Source: Temnothorax longispinosus
Taxonomy: Eukaryota > Arthropoda > Insecta > Hymenoptera > Formicidae
Assembly (NCBI RefSeq): GCF_030848805.1
Contig: NW_027270080.1
Coordinates: 173,777 to 237,776, forward strand
DNA length: 64,000 bases
Direction of reading: 5' to 3'
This document shows positions 21,767-33,646 of the stretch, piece by piece. The stretch's first letter is position 1. Each line of letters begins with the position of its first letter. A program made the translations under genes and the position numbers. The notes beneath the pieces are model-generated. The model made no database searches. It worked only from the letters and a program-made list of their open reading frames with translations, and was not told where the DNA came from.

Positions 21767-22614
21767 CGAGAGCAGAACTTCTTGGCCGGCCGTTTGCAGT
21801 CTAACTGGGTGTGTCCGCGCTGTTTACAGCGCCAGCAGCACTCCTCCCGGTTATACGTTGTACTGGCAACGGACGGAGTAGTGGCCGAAGTTCTTCGCTC
21901 TGACTTTCGCTCGCGGTTTTGCTCTTCGATAGCTTCATATTCCGCGGCGCGTGCGTGCAGGTCTCCCAGACTTGTGACGTCATCCAGGCGGATGTAATAT
22001 TTATACTCGGGACTCATGTTATCGTAGAGCGTTCGAGTTGTTCGTCCGTTGAAAAAACCCTCCGGCTCGTCGCATGCTCGTAAGGAGTGCCGTCGCGTAT
22101 TTGTGAAAGGGCTCGTCAGGGTTTTGAAACCGTCCCTGGATTTCCCGCGACAGCTGCGCGCGGTATCGCCGGGGTAAGAACTGTTGCGGAACTCTCTTTG
22201 GAAATCCTCCCAGGAGTCCCATGCCGCCTGATTATTGCGGTACCAGAAGAGAGTATCTCCTCGTAGCAGCTCCGGTAGTCCCAGTAGGAGCTGGTCTCCG
22301 GAGTACCCGTATCCCTGGCGTAATTCCTCCACTCGTTCTAGGAATGCGAGTGGGTCCTTTCCGTCGAAGTGGCATCCCCACTTCCGGATTTGATCCATGA
22401 CCTTCGCCGGGTCGGGCCGGTTATTCGTTTGATCATCGGCCATTATGTCCTCCGGCTCGTCCTTCTTCACAGAGTATTTGTACTCCGGGTTAGCGTCCAC
22501 GAAATCTCGTAGTCCGTGTCGGAGAGTATCGATCGTGCCGCTGGGGTCGACCTCTAGCCTTTCTAATTCGGCCGCCAACTCGGCTTTCGATAATTGATAG
22601 ATCCAGCTCTTCAT
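21658..22614 (-). pseudogene. gypsy C gag
   Basis: ATG at 22614, 65 bp after the 5' LTR, opens MKSWIYQLSKAELAAELERL, a SAP-like helix start seen in some gag proteins. The capsid region includes ADDQTNNRPDPAKVMDQIRKW and FWYRNNQAAWDSW. From about 22200 to 22060 the correct reading (QFLPRRYRAQLSREIQG, then PDEPFHKYATALLTSMRR) is in another frame, then the first frame resumes, so two compensating frameshifts are present. The C-terminus has two knuckles, CWRCKQRGHTQLDC and CSRCGKDGVLTRDC. Near 21740 it overlaps the start of the protease frame. Confidence 0.85.
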
Positions 22615-22661
22615 GAGTTAGATGGGAGAACGAACCAGTCTCACGGATCGAGTCCCTGTTT

Positions 22662-22679
22662 GGGCGCCATGTAACGTTC
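22662..22679 (-). promoter_or_regulatory. gypsy C primer-binding site, tRNA-Lys type
   Basis: Immediately after the 5' LTR the minus strand reads TGGCGCCCAAACAGGGAC. It differs at one base from the well-known retroviral tRNA-Lys3 primer site, so priming from an insect tRNA-Lys is likely. Confidence 0.8.
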
Positions 22680-23417
22680 GCGTTTTCTCGCTCGGAATTC
22701 GCTCGCCAGGCCAGGGTGAGAAAACGTAGAGACACTGGTTAGTTTTACATAAAGCTATTTATTATCACTATTTACAATGCAGTTTAATGGAGGGCGTGAG
22801 TGTCAGTGCGTGTGTGTGTGTTGCTCCGCTGAGCCGCAGTGTACGTGTGCCGGGTTGAGGCGCGACCGGACAGAGACGGACTCGCGGACAGGCGCGGAGG
22901 CGCGGTTGCCTGACGGATTCGCGGGCAAGTACGGAGGCACGGTTGCCTTACGAATTCGCGGGCAGGTAGGTCAGTCAGGAGCTCAGTTGGGAGCGCCCAA
23001 CTTTGCGGCCCGTACACCGGGAGCGCCCGTCTTCCGTACGGCGGAAGGGGTCGGGAGCGCCCGACCCAGAGGGCAGGAAAGGGCAGGTAATACCAACCGG
23101 GAGCACCCAGCTGGGGAGGCCCGTACCCTGGGAGCGCCCAGGTGAGAACGGGAGCACCCGTTCTCTGTACGGAGGAAGTCGTTGGGAACGCCCAACGTGG
23201 TGAAGCGGTCTCGGAGAGCGGTCGTGTCGGGAATAGGAGTCGGACAGGACTGGTGACTCGAGTCGGCTCGAGTCCCCTATTTATACCCCGAATGCGGGCG
23301 GTGGGGGCTGCCCCACCGCTCGGCTGTCCTACCGCTCTGGCACAGGAGCGCAAGCTGAACATGTGCTTGGTGGCCGCCAGGGCCGTAGCGCTAGTGACGA
23401 ATACGCGTATCGTCACA
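22680..23417 (-). repeat. gypsy C 5' LTR
   Basis: 738 bp. TATAAATAGGGG on the minus strand near 23285-23273, then the stem-loop array at 23200-22976, then the polyadenylation signal near 22765. So the array is in the transcribed R/leader region. Confidence 0.95.
22976..23200 (-). repeat. Stem-loop array in the gypsy C 5' LTR leader
   Basis: Same array as at 17216-17460 but one unit shorter: the left side of one hairpin is joined to the right side of the next (near 23020). One loop is CGTT instead of CGCT, with the stem retained. Confidence 0.85.
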
Positions 23418-23660
23418 ATTTTTTAAGATTTTGTTTCTTCTTAAATTTTGTAGATCTTTGTACTATTTTTTATAAAATTGTAGTTTTTCATAAAATATTA
23501 CTTGCAATAATTTTTTGATTTGAGAACACTGTAATTTGTGATACTATTTCGTAGATATTTCTTCAAAAAAATAACTATTTCTACAAAAATTAAATATTTT
23601 AACAAAATGTATAAATTTTTATTTCTAGTCAAATTTTGTAGTTATTCATAGAAATTTTTT
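23418..23660. other. AT-rich flank, no gene seen
   Basis: Continuation of the AT-rich TTGTAG-type sequence left of gypsy C; only the ATTT duplication and poly-A/T runs are noted. Confidence 0.6.
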
Positions 23661-24225
23661 CTGCCAGGGCGGACCTAACATCGTCGAAATGCCGCCGGCG
23701 GGCGAAGCAATCAGGAAGGGCGCCGACAGGGGCTGAAAGTCGAGCGCTGCCTTTGCAGAGGGCATACCGGCGGACGGGGTTGCAAGCACGGTGCGCAGGC
23801 GCGGGCCCAGCGTGGTCCCGCTGGGCCATAGGATCGTCACTGGGGTCCACCGTGAGCGTTCGTCGCGTTCGGACGTGCGGCTCTCATCTGCTCATGACAA
23901 GCGGTGGCCTTTTCTTTTTCTTCCTGTGATGGATCTTGCTTGACTCCATTCTGTTGGAGCTATCTTCGGAGCGGCTGCTTTATTGCCTGGAGCACTGGCT
24001 TTTCTGGAGCGGCCCTGTAATTCTGGAGCGGCCGGAATTGTGCCTTTTTGGAGTAATCTCTGGAGGACTGGAGTAACTGCCACGGTGCTCACAGAGAATA
24101 TCGGCGGATCTTTTCTGAACGCTCGTGGATAGATTCTACACGGAATGCCGAATACCTGATATACGATTATTCTCCCGAGGGGGTGAGGCATAAAGCGAAG
24201 TATCAATCAAACGGTCTAATATTAT

Positions 24226-24995
24226 TACTGTCCTTTTGTTTAATTATTTTTTTTCGTTTCTTTCTTTTGCACATGTCTTGAGTTACAGTTGAATTATTCA
24301 ACATTGATAAATTATATAATATGTATAAAAGTTTATTTGCGTTTTCTTAAACAATACTCGCAGGGTTAGTCCTATCGTAATGTGCTTATTTTTGCGGTAT
24401 ATACAGATAGTTAATTTACAATTATTCAGCGTATTTTTATTCTTTAGTTTTAAGTGCGTATCGCCGCATTCTAACGGTATTTCCTATTTGCGTCCCTTCG
24501 ACCTTATTTACGCATTATTATATTTACTTCTATTATTCTCTCACTGCGACGAGAATACACTTATTTACTTCCGAATGGTATTTTGCTATTAATCAGAAGG
24601 AATGATATATTACTGTCCTCTTGTTGAATGATTTTTTCGTTTATTTCTTTTACACGCGCCTTGAGTTACAGTTGAATTACTCAACATTGATAAATTTTAT
24701 ACTTATAAAAGTTTATTTGCGTTTTCATAAATAATACCCACAGTGTTAGTCCTACCGTAACGTACTTATTTTGCGATGTATGTTAATAGTTAAATTACAA
24801 TTATTCAGCGTTTCCTTTATTATTTTGGTATTAAGTTTGAATCGCCGCATTCCAACGGCGCTTTCTATTTCTATTTACGCCCCGTCGACCTTATTTACAC
24901 ATTATTATATACTCTGTATTATCCCTTTATTCGCGACGGGAATACTTTACATTTTACGTTTAAAGCTTTCGGTTTAAGACCTATCACAATTTATC
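24226..24995 (+). promoter_or_regulatory. LINE B 5' UTR, two tandem monomers of about 385 bp
   Basis: TACTGTCC at 24226 recurs at 24611, and the following 370 bp match closely (TTGAGTTACAGTTGAATTA, TTATTTGCGTTTTC, AATTATTCAGCGT, GCATTATTATAT). Tandem 5' monomers act as promoters in several LINE families; the same arrangement in LINE copy A supports a real functional unit. Confidence 0.75.
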
Positions 24996-25123
24996 ATATG
25001 TTAGCTTGAGATCCTTCCTGCGTATTTGCTGGCGTGTTGTTGTATTTACTTTGTGCTGCCTCGCTCGACAAGTTCGTTCGGGTGTTTTTGCTCACATTCC
25101 CTGATTTATATGTCAATAATAGA

Positions 25124-26366
25124 ATGCCGAAGAATTCGAGCCGCAAATCGCCCAAGGACGGTAGAAACGATCCTAAACGTCGCCGTAGCGATACAGAGAA
25201 CGTGAGAGATCCCTCTATGGATTTGAATAAATCTCTCCCTCGTGAGAGTCAACCTACCGGTAGAGAGAAATTTGTGCTTTCACAATTAAATAATAGATAC
25301 TCGGAGTCAATCATCGCGCCTTATCCGGTACATGTAGAGTCTCTCTCGACCTTTCTGAATATAGGTAATTTACATCCTATGAACATAGGCAAAGTATTAT
25401 GCGCGAAGTATAGCAGCGTTGTTTTGATCCGAAGATTAGGTCAGAGCTTAATATGTGTTGATTTCTCCTCGTACGTAGAGGCGAACGAATTTTTATCTAA
25501 AAATTCCCTTCCGCCCGGATTATTGACTTACGCTCCGAATTACAAGATCTTTCGAGTTGGGGTGATTAGGGATGTAAACCCCTCCCTTTCCATTGACGAG
25601 TTACGTGAAGGTATCTCGTGGCCGGATGTTCCGATTGAGATCTGCTCTTTGGAGAGACTTAGATTCCGTGATAGATTAAGTAATGAATTGAAGGACTCAG
25701 CTTCTGTTAAGGTGGTCTTTTCGACAAACCTACTACTTTCTTATATATACGTATGGAAGGTTAAGTGTAAGATATACCTATATATTAATAAAGTACGTAG
25801 ATATACAAATTGTTTTAGATGGGGACATTCCACCCTTTCATGCAAAAGTAATAAGTCATGTGACAAATGTCGCCTTGAACATCCTCCCGGAGACTGTAAC
25901 TCGGATCCTAAGTGCGTAAATTGCGGTGGAGGTCATATCTCCACAGATTTTTTTTGCCCGGTTTTTTACCGATCATAAGATAATTAATACTGTAATGTCA
26001 TATACGAATTCCTCTCACGCCCAGGCGAAGAGAATAATTAGGTCTAGAAATATCAATTCCTGCCAACAAGCGGTAAATCTACTCAGGGGACAGGCCTATA
26101 TGATCTGGAGTGGTTTCGACTTAGGAGGGGCTCGGAGTGAAAGTTCCAGTAATAGGAAAGGCTCCAAGAGAGCGGACAGTGTAGTCTCGAGCGTTTCGCA
26201 CTCTCCGTTGAACGATACTTTACGTCCTCCCCCTGCGGAAATGAATCTTGAAGGAGATCTTCCGCATATCGAACATAACTTGGTTGAATCTAACCTCGAG
26301 TCTTTATCGAGCACCTTCCCTACTCCCGATATTATATTACATGACCTACGTTTTCTCTATACCTAA
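25124..26366 (+). pseudogene. LINE B ORF1 (gag-like RNA-binding protein)
   Basis: Real start is the ATG at 25124 (MPKNSSRKSPKDGRNDPKRR), giving a basic N-terminus, a central fold (IGKVLCAKYSSVVLIRRLGQ, DFSSYVEANEFLS, DELREGISWPDVPIEI), and zinc knuckles CFRWGHSTLSCK, CDKCRLEHPPGDC and CVNCGGGHISTDF. A frameshift in a T-run near 25950 moves the frame; translation continues as DHKIINTVMSYTNSSHAQAK and ends at 26366. It would bind element RNA in the cytoplasmic RNP. In the first knuckle the usual second Cys is replaced by Trp (CFRW). Confidence 0.85.
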
Positions 26367-26454
26367 TTCAGGCAATTCAGATAAATACAAAGCTGCGGCT
26401 TTGCTAAAATACCTTGGTTTAATCTTTAGTAAATTAAACTAATCTCACATAATC

Positions 26455-29400
26455 ATGTCTCTGAAAATTTTACAATGGAACTGTAGGAGTGTTGTTGGGA
26501 AGTTTCCTGAGTTCTCTAACTTGATTCGTGATTTTGATGTAGCCTGTCTACAGGAAACCTGGTTGGATTCTCGGTCATATTTTTCCTTTAAAGATTTCGC
26601 TTCCTTTAGAAATGATAGAGCAGATGATACTTGCGGGGGGGGGGGGGCACCGCTATACTTTGCAGGAAAGAACTTGACCCAGTTATCTTTGACTTCAACC
26701 TTGTCAATAATCCCGGTATTGAAATGACATGTATTTCTTTCCTTAATAAGAGGATATCGCACAATAGAATTTTCATCGTTTCATTTTACAAACCACCGCA
26801 TGTTCGTGTGGGTCTGGAATGCTGGTCCAACCTTTTGAAATCAGTAGTGTCCGCTACCAGTTCTAAAACATAATCATCTGTGGGGATTTCAATACCCAGC
26901 ATGAGACGTGGGGGTCTACTAGACCTAACAAGGATGGTATAGCCTTGGCTGAGGCTCTGGTTGATTCAGATTTCGTATTCCTTAATGATGGATCCGGCAC
27001 AAGGGTTTCCGCTAACCCTGACCATCGTAGCGTTCCCGACATCTCTCTTGTCTCCCAATCTTTGTGTTATACTTGCTCATGGGCTACCTTTGACGAGCCT
27101 TGCGGCAGCGATCACTACCCTATTATCATCCGGATAAGTTATGACTCCAATCTCCCGAGTGCTTCTGTGAGGACCAGGTTGTGTGTTTCCAATATGGATA
27201 GAGACCGTTTTTTGCGATATTGTTAATAACTGTATGTCCGAATTTTCGTTGGAAGGCCTCTCTGGAGCCTTGAGTCTTGAGAACTGGAATTCTTCTATAA
27301 TTGATTGCGCACTGCGCGCTGAGGCGAAAATCTTTGAATCCTCGGGATTGATTGTCTTATATGATGTTAGCTCTGATTCTCGTAGATCTTACCGTCCTAA
27401 ATATGAGAAAAAACACATCAACAAACCCTGGTGGGACAGGGAATGCGAAGATGCCAGAACTCTTAGGGCGAATGCTTTTAAGGCTTTTAAGGGGAGCCTT
27501 CCCAAGGAAAATTTGGCTAATTATAGAAGAATGTCGGACATCTGTAGAAAGACTATCCGTAAAAAGAAAAAAGAAAATTTTAATACTTTTATCAATGATC
27601 TCGGAGTAAATTTCGATCCTAAAACATTTTGGGACTCGATTAAGTCTTTTAAGAATTCTGCTTATTTTGCCGATTGCTCTCCGCCTTCTGAGAGCCGTAT
27701 ATCTAGTGTGCAAAACTTTATTTGTAATTTTGCTCCCCCGTGGGTACCCAGTTATTTTGAGAATATTTCTCATACGCCGCAGGTATCAATCTTTGATGAG
27801 GAATTTTCATTGTGTGAACTCAAACAGGCAATTGTTTCTACCAAAATCAAAAGCTCCCCGGGACCTGACCTTACATCTAATTTTATTTTAAGCCTCCTTC
27901 CAGATTCTGCATTGTCTAGGCTGACTAACATTTTTAATTTAATTATATCTGATGGATCGTTCCCGCTCATTTGGAACCTATATGACATTGTCCTTATCCC
28001 CAAACCAACAATAAAGGTTTTAGACCTATTTCCTTGGCTTCAAATGTGTTCAAGATCTTTGAAAGGCTGGTCAAGTGCAAGTTCGAGAAGTTTATTGAAT
28101 TGGAAAACATTTTGCCCACTTGCCAATTTGGTTTCAGGAGAGGTAAGTCCTGCGATGATTGTTTAGCCCTTATTAATATGGAGATTTATAGATCCTTTGC
28201 CAAGCAAGATATGACCGGAGCTCTCTTCTTGGATATCAAAGCTGCATATGATAACGTCATCCACACGTTTTATTCGTATTATCAATAAGCTCAGAATACC
28301 AGACGGTTATAAGCGTTTCTTCCGTAACTTACTTTCCGCTAGATCCGTTAACTTCTTTGAGTCAGGTTCGTATTACACAAGGAGACTTCTACAATGTGGC
28401 ATTCCGCAGGGCTCTGTACTTAGCCCTATTTTGTTTAACTTATACGTCAAAGACATACTTTTCCACGTCCCTTATAATGCTATTGTGCTACAATATGCTG
28501 ATGACATTGCGATACTTTTCTCTGACCACGACTTGAATAGGGTTATTTCGGGCTTGAGGAGCTCATTTGATCAACTTGCTTTGTGGCTTGAAAGCCTAGA
28601 TTTGTCCATCTCTCTACCTAAGACCCAGTTTATAATTTTCCATCGCAAGAAACTGATCATACCTGATCACCTTGAACTTTTGTGTGGGATTATCCCTCTT
28701 AGTGGATATGTTAGGTACCTTGGACTAATTTTGGATACTGGTCTCAGATGGTGTCGACATATTAAGTCACTGAATGACAGATCTTGTATTTATTTGAATA
28801 TACTCAAATGGTTGTTTGGCAGACTCCGGGGTGTTAGCCCTTCCTTGGCCCTTAATTACATTAACGCCACTATCGGTTCTATACTTGAATGGGGTGCGAT
28901 GTGGTATATGAGTGCTGCACAAACATATCGCTCTACCGTGGATCGCATTTTGTGCTCCTCATATAAAATTGCTTTAAACATTCCGAAGTCTTCTTCTAAC
29001 CGAGTATGCTGGGCCTTCGGTGGCCAGAGTTCTTTCTTGAGAAGGGTCATTTCTAAATGTGATAAATTTATTGCAAAATCTATTCAGTTACGTAACAATA
29101 GACTGATAAATAAGATTGCTAATTTTCACAGCTTGGTTAATCGACAAAATATTGCCCCCAGGAACATTCCTTTTTTGGTCTCCAGATGGCCGGTGGTCCA
29201 ACCTTTCAGGAGTCATTTATACATCTGGTATACACATCCACAATACTCTTACTCCTCTCAGATTTGTCCAATTTTACCTTTAATAGTCACTGATACTGGG
29301 TCCCTGGTTAGAGAGCATGGAAATCCCAATACCGCCTTTACTAATCTCATATCTTTTAAAAGAGAGTATCCTACGGAGATTGATATCTTCACAGATGGAT

Positions 29401-30267
29401 CCAAGAATTACACTTCGGCGGGCTGCGCTATCTACGTCCCCTCAAAGGATATTACCAGGTTGTTTAAATTGAACCATTATACTAGCTCCTTTTCGGCGGA
29501 GGCCATTGCTATCTCTAAATCAATTGACTTAGCATGGGAATGCTCGTGGGATTATGTATAAATATCTGTACGGACTCATTGAGTGTCCTTATGACGTTAT
29601 GTAACGCTAAACCTTTTAATTTCTGTAAACTCTGCCCGGTTATTGCGGATTTAAAAATTAAGTTGAACCTTGCTCTGTGATTAGTAGTAAACGTATTAGA
29701 TTTACATGGTGCCCTGCCCATATCGGTATATGTGGAAACGAGAGAGCAGATGTTGCCGCTAAGATCGCATCCATTAATGGAGAACCTTTAAATAACAAAA
29801 TATCTCATAAAGATGTCTCTGCTGCTTTGTTGGACACTTATAAAATGATTGACGTGGAATTTTTGGAGAAAATCAATATTGGTTCGGGCAACATTTATAT
29901 GGGAAATTTTATAAGACAAGAATTGATATTTCTTACCTAACTAAATTTAATATTGAAAGACGTTGGCTAGGTATTATTTCCCGTATCACGGTCGGATCAT
30001 GTCGGATACGCTTTCTCTAATGCGATTAAGTTTAAATTCGGATTATGTGATTCTCCTCCGTGCCCCTGTGGCTCCTGTTACCAAGACGTTGATCATTTGT
30101 TCTGGTCATGCGAGCTATACAGCAAAGAAAGAAATGAATTTATCAATAATCTATTCAAACTCAAACTTTTGGCACCTTTTTCTGTCGTATATTTATTTAA
30201 CAACCTTAACAGGAATATCTTAAAGGTGATTATTAATTTTTTGAATGATTGTAAGTTCGATTTATAA
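26455..30267 (+). pseudogene. LINE B ORF2: endonuclease, reverse transcriptase, RNase H
   Basis: Starts at ATG 26455 (MSLKILQWNCRSV). Endonuclease: ACLQETWLDS, a frameshift in a G-run at 26637-26646, YKPPHVRVGLECWSN, then frame changes near 26870 and DISLVSQ. RT (27180-29300): FGFRRGKSCDDCL, GALFLDIKAAYDNV, a shift near 28260, GIPQGSVLSPILFNLYV, catalytic YADD near 28497. RNase H: IDIFTDGSKNYTSAGC (29380-29430) and WCPAHIGICGNERAD (29709-29755), with a frame break between them. C-terminal Cys/His motif CPCGSCYQDVDHLFWSC near 30062-30112, in frame to the TAA ending at 30267. At least seven lesions. It overlaps no other gene. Confidence 0.85.
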
Positions 30268-30743
30268 CTGATTGATATGGAGCTTGGCTCTCTTCTTTAT
30301 CGGCATGTGGAGGAGGAGTAACTGATGAAAGACACAAGAGGGCGACTATTCCCCCGGATAGTCCCCCAGATTTTCTTGTTATAAAGCGTGGTACTATGGT
30401 TCCTGTGGAACCGGAAATCCATTCGGGGCAGAAAGAAGAAGAAGAAGAAGAAGGCACTGTCATGGTGTAAGTAGACAGGTGAAGCATTCCCGATGCTGCG
30501 CACTCGTTCAGTTTTTGAACCAATCAGCGCGCGACCTGTTTTGCGAGAAAAGCAATATGGCTGCTTCCGTCAGTTTGTAGTCCGTTATCCGTCGCGTGCG
30601 TCTGTTGTGCGGAAAATATTGTGTGTTTAACTTTTGCGACTTTAATACAACATACGCAGTAAGTAGTAATATAATTAATGTTGAGAGACATTATATTGGT
30701 TGATATTTGCTAAATAATATGTATTTATGATCATCTAGGAATC

Positions 30744-30944
30744 ATGCCGACTTGTTGCGTGAGAAGTAAAGTGCAAAAGTTGTTCCGATGGAGCTACGAA
30801 AACGAAAGACATCAAGTTTTTTCCATTCCCGCAAAATCGCGAGTTAAAAGAAAAATAGCTCGAAGCTTGCTACCGAGAAGAAGAAAATTTAAACATAAAC
30901 GCGGTAAATTTCAAGAATTATTTGAATTCGTATACAGTATATAA
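30744..30944 (+). pseudogene. P-element transposase, THAP-like N-terminal part
   Basis: ATG at 30744, 66 codons. It begins MPTCCVRSK and has HQVFSIPAKSRVKRK, resembling the THAP fold opening (M-P-x-C-C-V and the F-x-I/F-P element). The later Cys-x2-His pair is not found, and the sequence turns into a basic run (LLPRRRKFKHKRGKF) ending at a TAA, so the DNA-binding domain is incomplete or frameshifted. THAP domains target P-type transposases to DNA. Confidence 0.6.
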
Positions 30945-31252
30945 TTTGTGTTATTCTGAAAACTTATGTGTAATTTTCAGCAAGTATATGTGAGCGACAT
31001 TTTTCTTTGGACTGCATGGAAAATAAATGGACAAAACCACGTACAAATACTCAAAAGTAATTAATCACCAAATAATCACTTATTAAATTTCGATAAGGGT
31101 ACTATTAATGCATACTAATATTAGCAAATTATACTATTATGTACTATTTTACATTGCAGCACTGGAGTGATTACTTGTAATAATAATAATTTGTATATAA
31201 ATAAAACATTATTATAATACTTATTATATATTACTTATATCTATTTTATTTT

Positions 31253-31766
31253 ATGTCTTCCTTTTATCTAGCAGTCCTGATCCGCGACTTCCGTGTAACG
31301 AGTGAAGAATTGCAATTACTTGAACAATTCGAAAAAGATGTTGCTAAACAAACTATGGAAGAGGAAGCGCTTATTATACATTACAGGTTATGTTGCTCAT
31401 CGTTTCCGACATATAAAGTATCCACACTTAGGAGTTCCAACACATACGTTAATTCCGTCGGGTGACTGACTGTCTTGCATTTCAAAAAGAAATTGTATTC
31501 AACCTTCAAAAGATTTTGAAAATGTAGGAAAAATTATGAATGCTGAATTCTTAGCATTCCATGGTAATAGACTCTTGAGGGAACCTTTCATTTTCGACAG
31601 AGTGACGGACCTCGTGTTGGAAAAAATAAATAATTCTGTGCCAAGGAATGTATTAGCATGCTTGGTTCGAACAAGAACATACATTCGATTAAGGCACCTT
31701 AATTTAGAAATAAAAAAAATAATACTATTAAAAAAGTCGGGAAGAAAACAAACATATATGCAATAA
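31253..31766 (+). pseudogene. P-element transposase, C-terminal part
   Basis: First frame (31270-31380) gives TSEELQLLEQFEKDVAKQ. After a frameshift, the frame from 31383 reads TGYVAHRFRH, then GD-stop-LSCISKRNC (TGG to TGA at 31464), KDFENVGKIMNAEFLAFHG, and VPRNVLACLVRTRTYIRLR, ending near 31766 before an A-rich 3' end. This pattern (G-Y-V-A, D-W-x-x-C/Y-I-S, R-T-R-T) is the C-terminal region of insect P/THAP9-like transposases, by recall. Presence of both ends but no middle fits an internal deletion derivative. Confidence 0.65.
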
Positions 31767-32299
31767 AGTTTATATTTAGATTGTTATTTTTATTCAAGTC
31801 TACATTTTATTTAAAATTATTAGATGTTATTAAATGTGTATTTTAATAATTACAAAAAACGTACCCTAATTTTATTCTGTTTGAATAAATATTTTATTTT
31901 TTTCGTTACATATGTCTTTTTCTTATTACCTAATTAAATTGCGTTTCAACCGAGGTTTCAACCCTTCCTCCTCACACTATAATTCAGAATCTACACTGTG
32001 GACGTGCGGTTGACCCTAATCAAATTACGTAACCAAACCAGAACAGAATTAAGACAGGAGTTTAATAAATACATAACTAATAAACGTAGGTTAATTGTTA
32101 TTAGTTATTTATTTATTTAAGGTTTTATTGTATTTCATTAAATATATTTAAAATTTTACATGATTCACACATTATTATTTCTTATAATCAAACTTCACCT
32201 TAAAGTGAGCGCCTACAAATAGGTCGCCTCCTGATTGGTTCAACCGCCAAAGCTGCCGCCATTATGCGCAATGCTGTCTACTTACACCATGGTCACTGT

Positions 32300-33646
32300 C
32301 GTGTCGGCGTGGCGAGAGACGACATCCCGAAAGGACCGGCAGCCGAGCTTGCGGAATTTGTAAGGCCACTACTCGAGCATCTCGTACCCACGTCTGGGTA
32401 CAAGTAAGATCGTTCTGACGACCGGGGCCTTTCCAAAAGTCACGTAAAGTCGCGGGAAGCATGCTTATAGAATCGCGTACTGTATTAAGAAGTATTTATA
32501 GAATCGCGTTTTGTGCAGATGAGTATTACCGAGTAAGTAATTATTGAGTGGAATACTGGTGGAGGGCCCGGCCAGCAGAGTAATCCGCGATCGCCCTGCC
32601 CGAAGAATCGCATGCGACCGACAGTCACCGTGTAATTCGTTGTAGTATTCGTCGTGTATTGGCGTCTCGAGTGATCGCGTTAGTGTAATAGCGTTTTGTG
32701 TAATCGCGTTGTATGTAATGTAGCGAGGTGTCCCTTCGCAGCTAACGGAAATTGTCGCAGAACGGGGGAGTACGGTTCGCGTAATCAGGTCCCGAGGCGG
32801 GAGGGCACTTGTATTGGGTATTGCGGACTTCGCGAGGTATCGTCGCGTGCGGGATATCCTGCGCGGAGTCTTTATGGGGCTTTTCGCGGGACGCCCGCGT
32901 CTAGCCATTTTGGAACCATTTGCGAGACGTTGCGGATGGCCATTTCGGGACTGCCAACTGGGAACGATTTGGCAGTTGGGAAGTCGTCGCGCGTAGGTAT
33001 TGTGTATTGCGTCCGTGGAATCGCGTATTGTGTATTGCGTTCGAGTAATCGCGGCTTGTACATTGCGTCCGTGTAATTGCGTATGTATCGTTCTGCGTTA
33101 GTGTATCGTTTCGCGCTAATATATCTTGTCTCGCGTTAGATTTGGTCAGATTAGTCGCGTTCAGGCTTTCGCGTTATTATTCATAGCGTTAGAGTATCTG
33201 GCGATGTCACTCATGACAATGTATCTTCGCGTTAATCCGGCGTCGCGCGATTCGCACAGTTAATGAAGCGTATCGAGGCGTTTGGCCGTTCCCCGCGAAT
33301 TCTTCTGATTATTTCCTATGCGCTGTCTTTTGTTAAATATATTTTCTATTATATGATTGTTACATTCTAAGAGACTTTATGTGTTGATTGCGCTGCGCTC
33401 CCCCCTCTTCCTCTCCTCCGAGATCTAACAGCGATCTAAAGTCACAAGAAATTCACACCTGAGATATTAAGATATCGAGAGATTGAGATACTGAGATACT
33501 GAGGTATTCGTGTATTTAGCGTTAGATTTGGATTTCGTGTATCGTGGTGCGATTCATCGCACCTGGCGCCCATATCGAGCTTCCGGATAACATTGGTCGA
33601 GCTACTGTCCGGTAGGAATTGAGATTTAGTGAGGATAATTTTAGTC
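32300..33646. other. GC-richer unresolved repeat, possible LTR next to gap
   Basis: No gene. From 32460 the words ATCGCGT, GCGTTAG and TGTAATCGCG recur irregularly. Near 33576 a TGGCGCCCATATCGAGC sequence follows CAC, which could be the primer site of an LTR element whose body is hidden in the N gap. There is no second LTR in view, so this stays a suggestion. Confidence 0.3.

Larger units (their letters stand above)
16908..23417 (-). mobile_element. Complete Ty3/gypsy C retrotransposon
   Basis: LTRs at 16908-17675 and 22680-23417, flanked by the 4-bp duplication ATTT (16904-16907 and 23418-23421). On the minus strand the order is 5' LTR, primer site, gag, protease, RT, RNase H, integrase, an extra third ORF, polypurine tract, 3' LTR. 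Coding sequence is GC-rich compared with the AT-rich flanks. Several frameshifts and stops make it defective. Confidence 0.95.
23661..30452 (+). mobile_element. LINE copy B, I/Jockey-type, near full length
   Basis: Plus-strand LINE with 5' leader, two tandem 5' UTR monomers, ORF1 (zinc knuckles), ORF2 (endonuclease, RT, RNase H, C-terminal Cys/His), a 3' UTR and a short GAA-repeat tail at 30431-30455. ORF2 with RNase H after RT suggests the I-like side of the Jockey/I group. Multiple frameshifts. No target duplication was identified; the 5' limit near 23661 is where composition changes from AT-rich to GC-rich. Confidence 0.85.
30461..32291 (+). mobile_element. P-element-like transposon, internally deleted
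   Basis: Inverted ends CATGGTGTAAGTAGACAG (30461-30478) and its exact reverse complement (32274-32291). Subterminal inverted homology follows, for example GAACCAATCAG at about 30519 matched by CTGATTGGTTC at 32231. Flanking octamers GGCACTGT (30453-30460) and GTCACTGT (32292-32299) form an 8-bp duplication with one change, the P-element size. Inside are a THAP-like start and the C-terminal end of a P-type transposase; the catalytic middle is missing. It sits at the 3' end of LINE B. Confidence 0.88.
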
